Origin: Nephrocerus scutellatus
Taxonomy: Eukaryota > Arthropoda > Insecta > Diptera > Pipunculidae
NCBI GenBank assembly: GCA_947095585.1
Contig: OX352763.1
Span: 43,388,010 to 43,452,009, forward strand
Length of the DNA: 64,000 nucleotides
Direction: 5' to 3'
The position numbers were made by a program, and so were the translations under genes. The notes beneath the pieces are model-generated. The model did no database searches, was not told where the DNA came from, and worked only from the letters and a program-made list of their open reading frames with translations. Below are positions 43,332 through 53,610 of the stretch, piece by piece. The stretch's first letter is position 1; each line of letters starts with the position of its first letter.

Positions 43332-43541
43332 CTAGTTGTTAACCCCGGCGTTGCCCGGGACCCGCCGACCCACAATCCCTAGACACCGTTAAGACCCACC
43401 AAAAGCTAACCTTTTCACGACGATTGGTTCTACGCACCGAAAGGACCCCAATACCTATCAAGACATTGGGCCAAATATCGTCAACACAACAACAGGTTTG
43501 AGGTTGGATCACCTGGATCCACTTCTTACATTTACTTCATT

Positions 43542-44237
43542 TTGCTTTGCATATTTTTTTTTGCTTTCAGAGTGGGCCTCCCGTCATGCCTACTCTGCAT
43601 TCTACTAATTAGAGCCGGGATCGAGTCGAATCCAGGTCCCTGGATCTGGTACTGCTCGGTCTGTAACTGCCCTATCTGGAAAAGTGTAGCCTCTGTGCGT
43701 TGCAACAGTTGTGGCCATTGGTGTCATCTGCGGCAATGCTCAGCGCTACACAGTGCCAACGATTATAACATCAATTTCGTTGGCACATGCTGGTCCCAAG
43801 GAGCTTCACCAAAAGATTCATTTTCGCCGGAAGAATCAAAAAGGTCATTCCATCCTTTCCGCCGGAAACCGGAACCAACTGCCGAGCGTCGCGACCAACT
43901 GAGAGTTACGGATCCTGCTGACCCTCGAGTTACTCAGCTAACCAAGGACATACAAAAACTGGTTGCCGATTACCGGCGATCCAAGTGGCTGAGTAATCTT
44001 GAGAACTGCACGCTAGGATCCAAAAAACTCTGGTCTACGGTCAAAGGTCTTTCTGGGAAATACCAATCTCAGGGCCTAACCTCTATCTCATTTAAAGACC
44101 ACCAATACAACAGCAGTAAAAATTTCACGACAATTCGTCGAACACCCGTCAGCTCACGAGAAAACCATTCGTCCAGTTTTACGCAAACTAAAAGCGTTAA
44201 AATGCGACCCAAACCACCCTACCTTCACCGCCCTTGA
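43542..44237 (+). CDS. LINE N-terminal protein: 2A-like motif, PHD finger, RT linker
   Basis: Open for 231 codons (the first codon here is TTG; the true start is unclear). A hydrophobic N-terminus (VGLPSCLLCILLIRA) is followed by GIESNPGP (43,617-43,640), a 2A-like sequence in which the usual Asp is Gly. Next is a PHD-type zinc finger, CSVCNCP..SVRCNSCGHWCH..CSAL. The frame then enters KPEPTAERRDQLRV and YRRSKWLSNLENCTLGSKKL, a region normally after the endonuclease. The endonuclease is deleted in frame. Known 2A/PHD proteins occur in CR1-group LINEs; the deletion makes this copy non-autonomous. Confidence 0.75.
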   Translation: MLCIFFFAFRVGLPSCLLCILLIRAGIESNPGPWIWYCSVCNCPIWKSVASVRCNSCGHWCHLRQCSALHSANDYNINFVGTCWSQGASPKDSFSPEESKRSFHPFRRKPEPTAERRDQLRVTDPADPRVTQLTKDIQKLVADYRRSKWLSNLENCTLGSKKLWSTVKGLSGKYQSQGLTSISFKDHQYNSSKNFTTIRRTPVSSRENHSSSFTQTKSVKMRPKPPYLHRP

Positions 44238-45690
44238 GGTGCAAGAAGCCAGGCACTTGGGCCGGACGGGATTTCCATGTTTATGTTGAAGAAGCTACAT
44301 AACTTCAGCCTGGATTATCTAGCAAAAATCTTCAACCTAACCATGGAAAACCTTACCATACCAAACGTATGGAAAATTGCCAGGATAGTTCCAGTTTTAA
44401 AGCCTGGTTAACCCGCCCACGAAGGATCGTCTTTTAGACCAATTTTGCTGCTCTCTCCTATAGCCAAAACTTTAAGAGACACTCCTCCTCCCCAGTCATC
44501 ATCAACATTTGAGCCTCGCCTCCCATCAACGTGGCTTTAGGAAACATCGCAGCACTACTACCGCCTTAACGGAGCTGACGACCCACATTGCGGACTGTCT
44601 TAACCACCGTCGCCCCACTGGCGCACTGCTGTCGTGGCACTCGATTTGTCTACTACTACTACAGGACATACTGAATTTCACTCTCCCCGACTCCATCAAA
44701 AGGTTTCTGTCAGCTTACATAAATGGCAGGAGCGCATTTGTGAAATTCAGAAATTCCTGCTCAAAGCATCGGAAACTTAAGATAGGAGTCCCACAAGGAG
44801 GGATCCTCTCCACCATCTTATTTAATCTCTATGTCTCGATGCTCCCTACTCCCTCTACTGGCGTTAAACTGATCACTTACGCTGATGATTGTTCTGTTGC
44901 TGCCTCCGGTGCAGATGTAAACGGGTCACACATAGGATAAATTCCTACCTGACAGAGCTATCATAATTTTTTAAGAAAAGGAAACTCCACCTCGCTTTCC
45001 AAAAATCATCTGCTACGCTGTTCACCTCTTAGACTAAAGAAGTCAGGCTTTCACTTGACATTCGTATTAACAACGAAATTATCCCTACAGTTAATAACCC
45101 CAAAATTTTAGGAGTCATATTCGACAACCTTCTGTAGGCACGCAAAAAATATTTGCAGTAAAGTGAGCAGTCGTAATAGGGTTTTAAGAGCCGGGACCGC
45201 ATGGGGTAAGGACAAAGAAGTCCTTGTGATGACGTAGAAAGCTATTGGCCACTCAATTATTAACTACGCCGCCCCAATCAGTACGTCATTTTTAAGTGAT
45301 ACTCAATGGAATAATATCCAGTCCATACAAAATACAGCCCTTCGCATCGCAACTGGTTGCCACTCCATAACCAACCCTGATCATCTTCATGACGAGACTT
45401 CTCGGCATCCCGTGAGGCAACACAATGAACTGTTGTCAAAGCAGTTCTTGTTAGCCTGTCACAACCCCGCACACCCAGTTCACGACATCACTGTCAGTGA
45501 GATGCCTCCACGCTGCATACGTCAAGACATCAGGACGTACAGAGACTGTATAAACCCAGTCATACCGCCCACCTGGAATTCCGCCACTGTCCGTCCAGCC
45601 TCAAATAGTATACACTATGATACAGTCTCTGCAATACTAACCACCTATTCCTTTGCCCCCTTCACCAAACGGATTTGGAGGGTTTCCTCT
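44230..45690 (+). pseudogene. CR1-type RT and C-terminus, frameshifted
   Basis: LGPDGISMFMLKKLHNFSLD (near 44,265, after a one-base shift), IPNVWKIARIVPVLKPG, a stop, FRPILLLSPIAKTL, then the 44,509-44,940 frame. That frame has HQRGFRKHRSTTTALTELTT, a deleted motif A, FVKFRNSCSKHRKLKIGVPQ (motif B) and LITYADDCSVAASG (catalytic YADD). The C-terminal part (45,412-45,693) has HNELLSKQFLLACHNPAHPV and MPPRCIRQD. Confidence 0.75.
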
Positions 45691-46092
45691 TGATATCGTT
45701 TCAGGACTGGAGTTGCTACAACAACAACAACCAAAAGCTAAAATAACAGACATTGCGTCTGGCAGCCCATACACCCTACTGACCCAACCAAACTGTCCGC
45801 TCCCCACTGAAAACACCGCACACCATTAAGCCCCACCCCCACCTACCCGCCACTGACCCAAAACTGTAGCCTATAACGTGTTGAATCATGAGTTATTGTC
45901 GCGTGTTCATACATAAATCCCACGGAAGCGGAATTTTTTCAGTTTTTCCCGGACTGTTACAAACATTTTTTTTTTAAAAAATGGACTAAATCGGTCCAGC
46001 CGTTTAGCCGTGAAAAGGTAACAGACAGACAGAGTTACTTTCACATTTATAATATGTATTAGTATCTATAGTATGGATGTATTAAAACTTAC

Positions 46093-46224
46093 CTAAAAGC
46101 GCTTGAAATAATCTAGATTTGAAAATTCGTATAACCCGTTCAATGGCAATACGTAAAGCACGATCCTGTGGCTCTGATAGTCGTGAATGATAATCCTCTA
46201 ACAGTTCAAGGGCTCGGTGAGCTT
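46093..46224 (-). CDS. dlg1: discs large 1, L27-domain exon a (internal exon)
   Basis: A 132-bp internal exon, phase 1 at both ends, with acceptor TTTAATTGCAG and donor GTAAGT. It encodes [20 protein letters not shown], then [20 protein letters not shown] and ALL, the first half of the L27 domain of SAP97/DlgS97-type discs large. The final G joins AT at 17,186 to make the Asp of ALLDIQEF. The upstream exon with the start codon was not found in the window. Dlg scaffolds receptors, channels and cell-polarity proteins at septate junctions and neuromuscular synapses. The L27 module specifies the long isoform. Confidence 0.92.
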
Positions 46225-47258
46225 CTGCAATTAAACACAAGGCAATGTATAAGACAAAGAAACAAATAGGCAATGGTTTTTGAAAAAATAAATACGTATA
46301 TATGTAGATGAGTACAAATAACATGAATTAAAAATTTCAATAAAGAAAACAATAAAGGATATCAATCTTTGTGATAAAACTGGCGTAAAACCAGAGTCTT
46401 TTATGTGTATATCAATCGAAAAAGGGCTGATGAAAAGGATAAGCACATATTGCATCGTCCATGTGATGGGCGCATAGTCAGTCAAAGGAGCGAGCATTGT
46501 TGTCAAGGAAAATCCTTGTCTGAATATAATAGATATGTTGAAACCGTTGTTCTTGCTCATACGCTCAAAGCACAACAAGTGCACTAGGCAAAAACTGTTG
46601 ATTATGAGGCTACCAGCTATGTCATGACCATTTCTAGTTCTAGGGCATATGACATGGGTTGCAGTACAGGGTCGTTTAGTGCTAACATCTCCGAAGGTAA
46701 TCTGGACTATATGTATTCTTTAATTATTAATAGCGAATGCAACATAAGTGGCATTCAAGAGAGCGCTGTATAGTTTCAAATGTTAAACACATGCAACATG
46801 CTATTGAACGCTTTTACTGCATTGCTGCATTTCGCTATCATCACTATTTACTAAACGCCGCGGGTTCGCAAAGACATCGACAAATATCTTCCGTCGGACT
46901 CAGTTTTTACTTGCATCAAGTGGAAAATTACATTTTGTTAAAAAGTGAAAACATTGTAAATACTTTGAAATATTTATATATTTAAAGTCTTTATTTATTT
47001 AAATAGTATATTAATGGCTGAGTTATCGACTTTTTTCTTTTTTTAAATAAAAAATTATATTTAATCGAATATTTCGGTGTTTTTCACCATTTTCAACAAT
47101 TAAAAAACACATGAACTAGTTATTATACTTAATTTATAATTATTTTAAGAAGGTGTTAATGTTTTATAAGAAAACGTAAATAAATACACAAAAATTTAAG
47201 TTAGACACATTAAAATCCAATTAATGACATAATATATTATTTATTTTAATTTATTATA
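46225..47258. other. No gene recognised; dlg1 upstream intron
   Basis: Intronic sequence upstream of the L27a exon. Its pyrimidine-rich end (CTTGTGTTTAATTGCAG) serves that exon. ORFs at 46,231-46,584 and 46,737-46,985 lack motifs. Confidence 0.4.
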
Positions 47259-47261
47259 ATT

Positions 47262-47672
47262 TTATTTAATGTAATTTTTAATTATATTGATATAATTAGA
47301 TTGCAGCCTATTACTATCTACTTTATAATTAACTGGATTCTTTGACATCCAAACATAACAATCTTCTTTATTTATTTTTCTTTCTCTCATATTCATATGT
47401 ACATCATGTTTCTTTTCATTACTATGTTTCACCAAAGTTGACCTATAAGTTGTTTGTGTAACATTTGTGTACTTAATAATGATAATTATGTCTCTTTTGT
47501 GTTGTGTTACTCTTTGTGATTTCGTCTTATTTGTTTTACCTACATAGCACGAGTCACAATTCTTACAAAATATTTTATAAATTAATCCATCTCTCTGATC
47601 TTCTGGTATTATGTACTTTAATTTTGTGTATGAGTTTTCAGCTTTATAAAGAATTTTATTTGTAATTATATA
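47262..47672 (-). pseudogene. Penelope-like element, GIY-YIG endonuclease C-terminus
   Basis: The minus strand is open for about 135 codons without a start. It reads YIIPEDQRDGLIYKIFCKNC, then DSCYVGKTNKTKSQRVTQHK and RD, later STLVKHSNEKKHDVHM and YVWMSKNPVNYKVDSNRLQS. The GLIY...CYVG pair with the CKNC motif, downstream Arg and His, and a closing NYK..SN block match the GIY-YIG endonuclease of Penelope-like elements. The RT part is cut off by the LOA LINE fragment starting near 47,672. No stop codon interrupts the remaining domain. Confidence 0.7.
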
Positions 47673-48555
47673 TAGCTGCTATACGGTGTGGCTGTTTGGT
47701 GGACTTCATTAGATAAACCGATTAATCGCGACAAACTAAGCTGAGTCCAAAGATCAGCTTGTCTTTGTGTGAGCGGAGCGCTTCCTACAACTCCCTCTGC
47801 TGCACTGACATTCTGCTCAACCTTGCTCCACTCGCCATCTTCGGCAGACAAGGGCGGCTACTCGCCTCAGATCAATCTCTCAGTGGGCCGTGAATGATTT
47901 CGGCTACTCTTCTATCCTGAATTCAGTCAGGACTGCACTTGTCAACTTATATACTAACCCATTCCGCAGCTCCACCTCCACACAAACTTCTAGGTCACCA
48001 TCCCCTCCAGGTCTTCCAGGAAGGTATCTACTTGGAAAATGAAGGGATTCACTTCTACACAGACGGGTCGAAAACTGATGAATGGGTTGGCGGAGGTGTC
48101 TTTTCAAAAAGACTAAATCTAAGTCTCTCTTTCCGTCTTCCTGATCACTGTAGTATTTTCCAATCTGAAATCATGGCTATTTAGGAAGCCTTGTCTTGGC
48201 TGAAGAGTAATGTCATATCTGTTAAGGATATCCACATTTTCTCGGATAGCCAGGCTGCGCTAAAGTCCATGGAATCAGTTTCCACAAATTCCATTCTAGC
48301 CCGGAATTGCCGATAGTTTCTTGAGGAGATGGCGGAGCAGTTCAACATTCACCTGTGCTAGGTGCCAGGGCATAGAGACATTCCTGGTTATTGTATGGCT
48401 GATGAACTCGCCAAACAAACTACCCCTATTGCCTGAATATGGTTCACTAGGCATGCCGATCGCTACGTGCAAACTCATGTTTAAATAATACTATATAAAT
48501 ATAATAAAAACTAATTATAGATGGTCAAACGGCACAACTTGCATAGCAAGGATCT
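47672..48555 (+). mobile_element. LOA/I-type LINE fragment (RT end and RNase H)
   Basis: Closely similar to 61,500-62,230. Pieces: LLYGVAVWWT-like start, IHFYTDGSKTDEWVGGGVFS, LSLSFRLPDHCSIFQSEIMA, a stop, EALSWLKSNVISVKDIHIFS, DSQAALKSME, and after a stop PGHRDIPGYCMADELAK. The RNase H Asp-Glu-Asp-Asp positions are readable, but at least three stops intervene. Truncated at both ends. Confidence 0.75.
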
Positions 48556-48809
48556 GCATTGCGATTGATCGGGAAACTACTGACTGCTCAAAACTTGGTT
48601 TGGGCCAGAAGCGCAACAATCAAGTTCGTGATGTAGTGCCTGCTCCACCTCCTCGTGGCAACTATGTGTATAAATCCTTATATATGTAGGCTAAAACTGC
48701 AAGTGCGAACGGTCTAGCGTTTCTAGTCTAGCTAACGTGGGTTAGCACCCTGCGGTACCGAAAAATACCCGCTACTGAAACCGACACAACGCCTCGGATA
48801 AGTAATGAT

Positions 48810-49743
48810 CGAATAATGACGACTTATGGCTATTGTACCCGGACTAAGATTGGTTTCTGGAATGTGAGGACGCTCCTTGACTCAGGGAGTGAAGGACCTC
48901 AAAATGCCAGATTTCTTCTACTGGAACGTGAGTTTCTTCGATATAATTTGGACATACTGGGAGTGAGTGAAGTAAGATGGTTCGACGCGGGAGAGTACCA
49001 ATCTCCAACGTGTAACACTGTGCTACTCTACTCCGGCAAACCCTCCGGCAGTTCTACAATCAACTCAGCGCTGTATTCAACGCAACGCCGAACGGAGATA
49101 TCGTCATCGTGATGAGGGACTTGAATGCCAAGGTTGACAACGATAATGAGGGACTCAAGCATGTGATAGGGAAGCACGGCCTCGGCGAACGAAATGACAA
49201 TGGTGAAAGATTTGTTGATTTCTGCAACACCAACAACCTTATCATAGAAGGCACCATGTTTGAGCATAAAACTTGTCCCAAGGTCAGCTGGGTGTCAACT
49301 GACAGGCAATCATCATCCAACCAAATCGACCATGTGGCGATCAGACGACGTTTTAGGAGCTGTCTTTTAGACGTCCGAAACAGACGAGGAGCCGACATGG
49401 GTATGGTATGGGATCATCACCTTATGGTTGCTACTGTCCAGTTACGTACTGCATCAGTTCAAAGAAGCCGCAACAACATCCGAATGCCTAGGTATAACAT
49501 CGACCGCTTAAAGATCCCCTCAGTACGCCAACAATTAAGGGATCATTTATCGCAAGGAGTGGAAGCAATCAGCAGCTCACTGCCGACAACCATCCAGGAG
49601 CATTGGAAGGCTGTGAAAAATGTTTTCACATCTGGAGCGGAAAGTATTGTTGGTAGAAGCCAGGCAAGGCACAGCACGTGGCTTACCGAAGATACCTGGA
49701 GGTGGATTGAAGAACGTAAGCTATACTTTAAGCTCGTATTGTA
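48810..49743 (+). pseudogene. RTE endonuclease domain, internally deleted
   Basis: The first frame has TKIGFWNVRTLLDSGSEG, REFLRYNLDILGVSEVRWFD (catalytic Glu) and TVLLYSGKPSG. The deletion joins directly to FYNQL-like sequence. The second frame (49,109-49,744) has DIVIVMRDLNAKVDNDNEG (normally GDFNAKVG), HGLGERNDNGERFVDFCNTN, SSSNQIDHVAIRRRFRSC and WDHHLMVATVQLR (terminal SDH changed to WDHH). Inactive. Confidence 0.75.
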
Positions 49744-51210
49744 AATACCCAGCAGCAGCAGAAGTGCAGCGTAGTGTAAGACGTGATAAACGTAATTATA
49801 TTAATAACCTGGCTTCAGAAGCAGAGGAAGCAGCGAGCAGGTGCGAAAGCAGAACCGTTTACAGAATCACCAAAGAGCTGACAGGTGGTCACCGCTCTAG
49901 CCAATATCCGGTGAAAGGCCTAGATGGTGCCGTACTCGTTTCAGATGAGGATCAGCTCAAGTGATGGAAGGAGCATTTCTCTACGGTCCTTAACCGTGTA
50001 TTTGCTAACGATATGCACCCAAATCAAACGGAGCTGCCGGAAGTAACAATTTCCCGAATTCGCACCTCAACTCCCAGTAAAGACGAGATCGCTACCGCGA
50101 TTAACGCACTAAAGAACAACAAGTCGGTAGGACTAGATGGTAAACCCGAAGAACTTCTGCGTGCAGCTCCAACGACATCAGCAGAGCTTTTATATCATCT
50201 TGTAGAGAGAGCTTGGGAGGAAGAAAGTTTCCCCGACGAGTGGAAGAAGGCAATGATTGTCAAGCTCCCTAAAAAGGTAGTCTTATGGAGTGCGAAAACT
50301 GGAGATGCATTTGCGTTCTTCCTGTAGTTGCAAAGGTAATAGCCAAAGTAGTACTTGAGCGAATTAAGGAACATCTGGAAGATACACTCGATGCCGAACA
50401 AGCAGGTTTCCGCTCTGGATCCTCCTGTGTAGACCACATAAAGATCCTGCGGATCATTATTGAACAGTGCGTTGAATTCCGGTCACCACCTGCTGTTCAT
50501 CGATTTAGAGAAGGTGTTTGACAGTGTCAACAGACAGTTTATCTGGCTCGCCTTGCGCAGGAGCAGTATACCCGATAAACTAATACCTATTATTAAAGCA
50601 ACCTATGATGGCTCTAAATGTCATGTGCTGCATAGAGGAAAGCTGTCAGAGGAATTCGAGATCCTAAGTGGGGTAAGACAAGGTTGCATTATATCGCCGA
50701 TACTTTTTCTGTTGGTGATTAGCGATGTACTTCGCGCAGCTTTATCTACTGGAAACGGAGGAATTCGTTAACTCAAACATCTGGATTACGCTGACGACGT
50801 TTGTTTACTCTCACATAGAATTATGGAGCTGCACCAAATGACAACAAATGTGGAAGGGGAGGCAAATGTTGCGGGTTTGAAGATAATTACTGCCAAAACA
50901 AAAATCATCAACCTCGGCACTAATTCAGTTACTCATGTTAACATTGCTGGACAGTTACTCATGTTAACATTGCTGGACACGGCAGTAGAGAGTTTCCAAT
51001 ATCTTGGGGGTATTGTCTCGACCGAAGGTGGAACCGAACAGGACATTGTCAACCGAATCGGCAAAGTCGGTGTTTGGAATGATGTCCATGATATGGCGAA
51101 GCAATGAGATCACCTTAAACACCAAGCTGCGGCTGTTCCGCTCAAATGTTGAATCTGTGCTGTTGTATGGGTGCAGCACTTGGAAGGTGACCGCTACTAT
51201 CACAAAAAGG
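49744..51210 (+). pseudogene. RTE reverse transcriptase, several frameshifts
   Basis: Pieces in order: VQRSVRRDKRNYINNLASEA, ATAINALKNNKSVGLDGKPE, KAMIVKLPKK, VVAKVIAKVVLERIKEHLED, AEQAGFRSGSSCVDHI, HHLLFIDLEKVFDSVNRQFI (motif A), EILSGVRQGCIISPILFLLV (motif B with RQG), LKHLDYADDVCLLSHR (motif C), GLKIITAKTKI, YLGGIVSTEGGTEQDI. A 21-bp word is duplicated in tandem near 50,933-50,975. Confidence 0.8.
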
Positions 51211-51214
51211 AAAA

Positions 51215-53395
51215 ATTGCATTCCTTCTTCATTTAAAAAGAAAAATACTCATAAAAATAAATGGTTTAACGAACATTGCAGGTCAGCAGTCGCGTGTAAA
51301 AAAGCAGCCCATTTGGACTACGTTAATTGCACTTCTGAAGAAAACCTTGTACAGTTTCGAATAGCTAGAAATAGATCAAACGCTATATTGAAAAGGTCCA
51401 AAATAATATATGACCTTAAGATTCGAGATAGCATGCGAAAAATTTTGGATTCTGATTCAAACAGTCGAAGCTTTTGGTCGTTTGCTGCATTGGTTAAAAG
51501 AAACTTTGCAGACAATACTTCGTCTATTCCTTCTTTATTTCATAATGGTATTCATTATAGAACTAATATTGAGAAAGCTAATCTCTTAGCTTCTCATTTC
51601 GCTGGTGCGTCTACTCTTCCTTTAACTAATCAAAGCCCCCCAATTCTCCCGAATCTAGGCTCAGGTATGTCTAAAATCTATTTTCGGAAACGGGTTGTTT
51701 CAAAGATTCTGAAAGAACTTGACCCCAAAAAGCGACTGGCCCCGACGGTATTCCGCCATTAGTATTGAAAAGTTGTCATCTTACTTTGGCAAAATCAATG
51801 AAGACAGGTGTTTTTCCGTCAATTTGGAAAATAGCTAATATTCAACCCGTCCCGAAAAAAGGTGATAAATCGGCACCTACGAACTACCGACCTATTGCTT
51901 TGTTGTCGGTTCTATCGAAGGTAATGGAATCTATCGTTAATTTCAGACTAATGAACTATCTGGATTCGAATGTTCTATTATCCGATGTGCAGTATGGATT
52001 TCGTAAAAATCGATCTTCAGGCGAACTAATGACGTGCATGACTCATTGTTTGTAGCGAAGCATTGAAAACCTAGGTGAATCAAGCGTTGTTTCCTTAGAT
52101 ATTGCTAAAGCTTTTGATAGAGTATGGCATGATTGTCTTATTAATAAGATTCGTGCGCTGAATTTACACTCCTCTCTCATTACATGGATTGAGAATTATT
52201 TATGGAACCGTAAAATAAAAGTTGTATTAAATGGTATATCTTCAGATTTACATGGGATCAATGCTGGCGTGCCTCAAGGATCATCCTTGTCTCCCACGCT
52301 CTTCTTGATATATATCAACGACCTGTTGTCTTCTACAACCTGTGATATCCATTCATTTGCTGATGATACAACACTATCGGCCTCCATTGAGTTTGACAAT
52401 CAAAAAGAATGCAATTCTCGCTTGAATGGTTCGCGTGAATTAATGAATTTGACTATTCTGTCTAATATTCAAATCATTCTTGATTGGGGCATTTCTAACA
52501 GAGTAGAATTTAACCCTAATAAATTCCAGTCTTGCCTTTTTTCTCAGAAGACAACTCAACATTATGTTCCTCCTGTTATTAATGGTACCTCTATTGCGAG
52601 ATCTGATTCACTTAAGTTGTTAGGTTTAAAAGTATCAAGTGATCTTTCCTGTAAAGAACATATTTATGAAATTTCAAAAAGAGCTAGCCAATGTTTAGGC
52701 TTCATAAGACGTTGTAACTTCTACTTCACTCCCTCTGAAGTGTTAAGATTATATAAATCTTATGTTAGACCAATTTTAGAATTTAATTCATATCGCATTT
52801 GGTTCATCTTGATGGTGTTCAGAATAGAGTTATCCGTTTGATAAACGATGTAACCATTACTTCGTCTCTTGATACTTTGGAGCACAGACGAAATGTAGGA
52901 GCTTTATCTGTTTTCTATAAATTTTACAACGGTAAATGTTCTTTAGAAACCCGTTCTCTAGTTCCTGGGCCTTTTTTTCAGTAACGTAAACACTCGTTTA
53001 AGGTGCAATCAACATAGATTTGCCTTAAAACTTTTTTCATGTAGAACCCAACACTTTAAATCCTCCTTTTTTCCGAGAGTCTCTTCGATGTGGAATCAAT
53101 TGGTCGAACACGTGTTTTCAGAATCTTATAATCTGCAGGCGTTCAAATTAGCCGTTAACAACTTCTTGAAGGATGATGGTTAAAGTATTCATAAGTTGTT
53201 TCTTAATATATAAAAAAAATTGTTTATCAGTATTTTTTAAATTATTTTTATAATTTGTAATATTTTCTTGGTCAAGGTTTTTTGTAGTTTTCCCTGACCA
53301 TGATTCATTTATAAAAGTATTTGGACTCGCGTCGTTCTAAATTCGTGTTCGTTTTTCGTATTGCTTTTTCAATGAATCAGGGCGAATTCTGAGAA
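51215..53395 (+). mobile_element. L2/Jockey-like LINE inside the RTE element
   Basis: 5'-truncated copy starting with the endonuclease-RT linker (KNKWFNEHCRSAVACKKAAH). RT is nearly complete: ANIQPVPKKGDKSAPTNYRP, SDVQYGFRKNRSSGELMTCM, then a stop, SVVSLDIAKAFDRVWHDCLI (motif A), INAGVPQGSSLSPTLFLIYI (motif B), HSFADDTTLSASIEF (motif C), and LKLLGLKVSSDLSCKEHIYE. The tail encodes VQNRVIRLINDVTITSSLDT. Frames break near 51,750, 52,055 and 52,800. Confidence 0.8.
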
Positions 53396-53610
53396 AATAA
53401 ACTACGCGATGCAATGGAACCTGTTATCTCAGGATGGTAGAAGAACGGGTCGTCCGAGAAATACATGGCGCTGAACAGTTGAGGAGGAGTCACGGCAATT
53501 GGGGAAGAGTTGGAGAGAGCTGAAGCTCATTGCCAGGAACCGCACGCGATGGCGCGTAGGTGTAGTAGAGGCCCTAGGACCTACAAGGTGATATATAGGA
53601 CATAAATAAA

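Larger units (their letters stand above)
43410..45730 (+). mobile_element. CR1-type LINE, 2.32 kb, endonuclease deleted, 11-bp target duplication
   Basis: Inserted in the Helitron. Flanked by CCAAAAGCTAA at 43,399-43,409 and 45,731-45,741. 5' end CCTTTTCACGACGATTGG; 3' end GGAGTTGCTACAACAACAAC. Encodes a 2A-like motif and PHD finger, then jumps to the post-endonuclease linker and RT, so it carries an internal deletion although both termini are present. Same family as the LINE at 1-2,000. Confidence 0.8.
43332..46070 (-). mobile_element. Non-autonomous Helitron, split by a CR1-type LINE
   Basis: The minus-strand 3' end has the hairpin GCCCGGGCAACGCCGGG, then TTAACAA and CTAG at 43,332-43,335. 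The minus-strand 5' end near 46,065-46,070 reads GATACTAATACATATTATAA then ATGTGAAAGTAACTCTGTCT. A shorter, uninterrupted relative is at 56,704-56,970. The 5' terminus lies about 20 bp from the dlg1 splice donor at 46,092. Confidence 0.75.
48680..53610 (+). mobile_element. RTE-type LINE, interrupted by an L2/Jockey-like LINE
   Basis: The endonuclease-RT polyprotein region runs 48,680-51,210. The RTE C-terminus reappears at 53,400-53,590 (MQWNLLSQDGRRTGRPRNTW, then VEEESRQLGKSWRELKLIAR). The LINE at 51,215-53,395 lies between. Part of the RTE C-terminal region is missing at the junction. 3' end near 53,610 with AATAAAATAATAATATAAAT. Confidence 0.75.
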
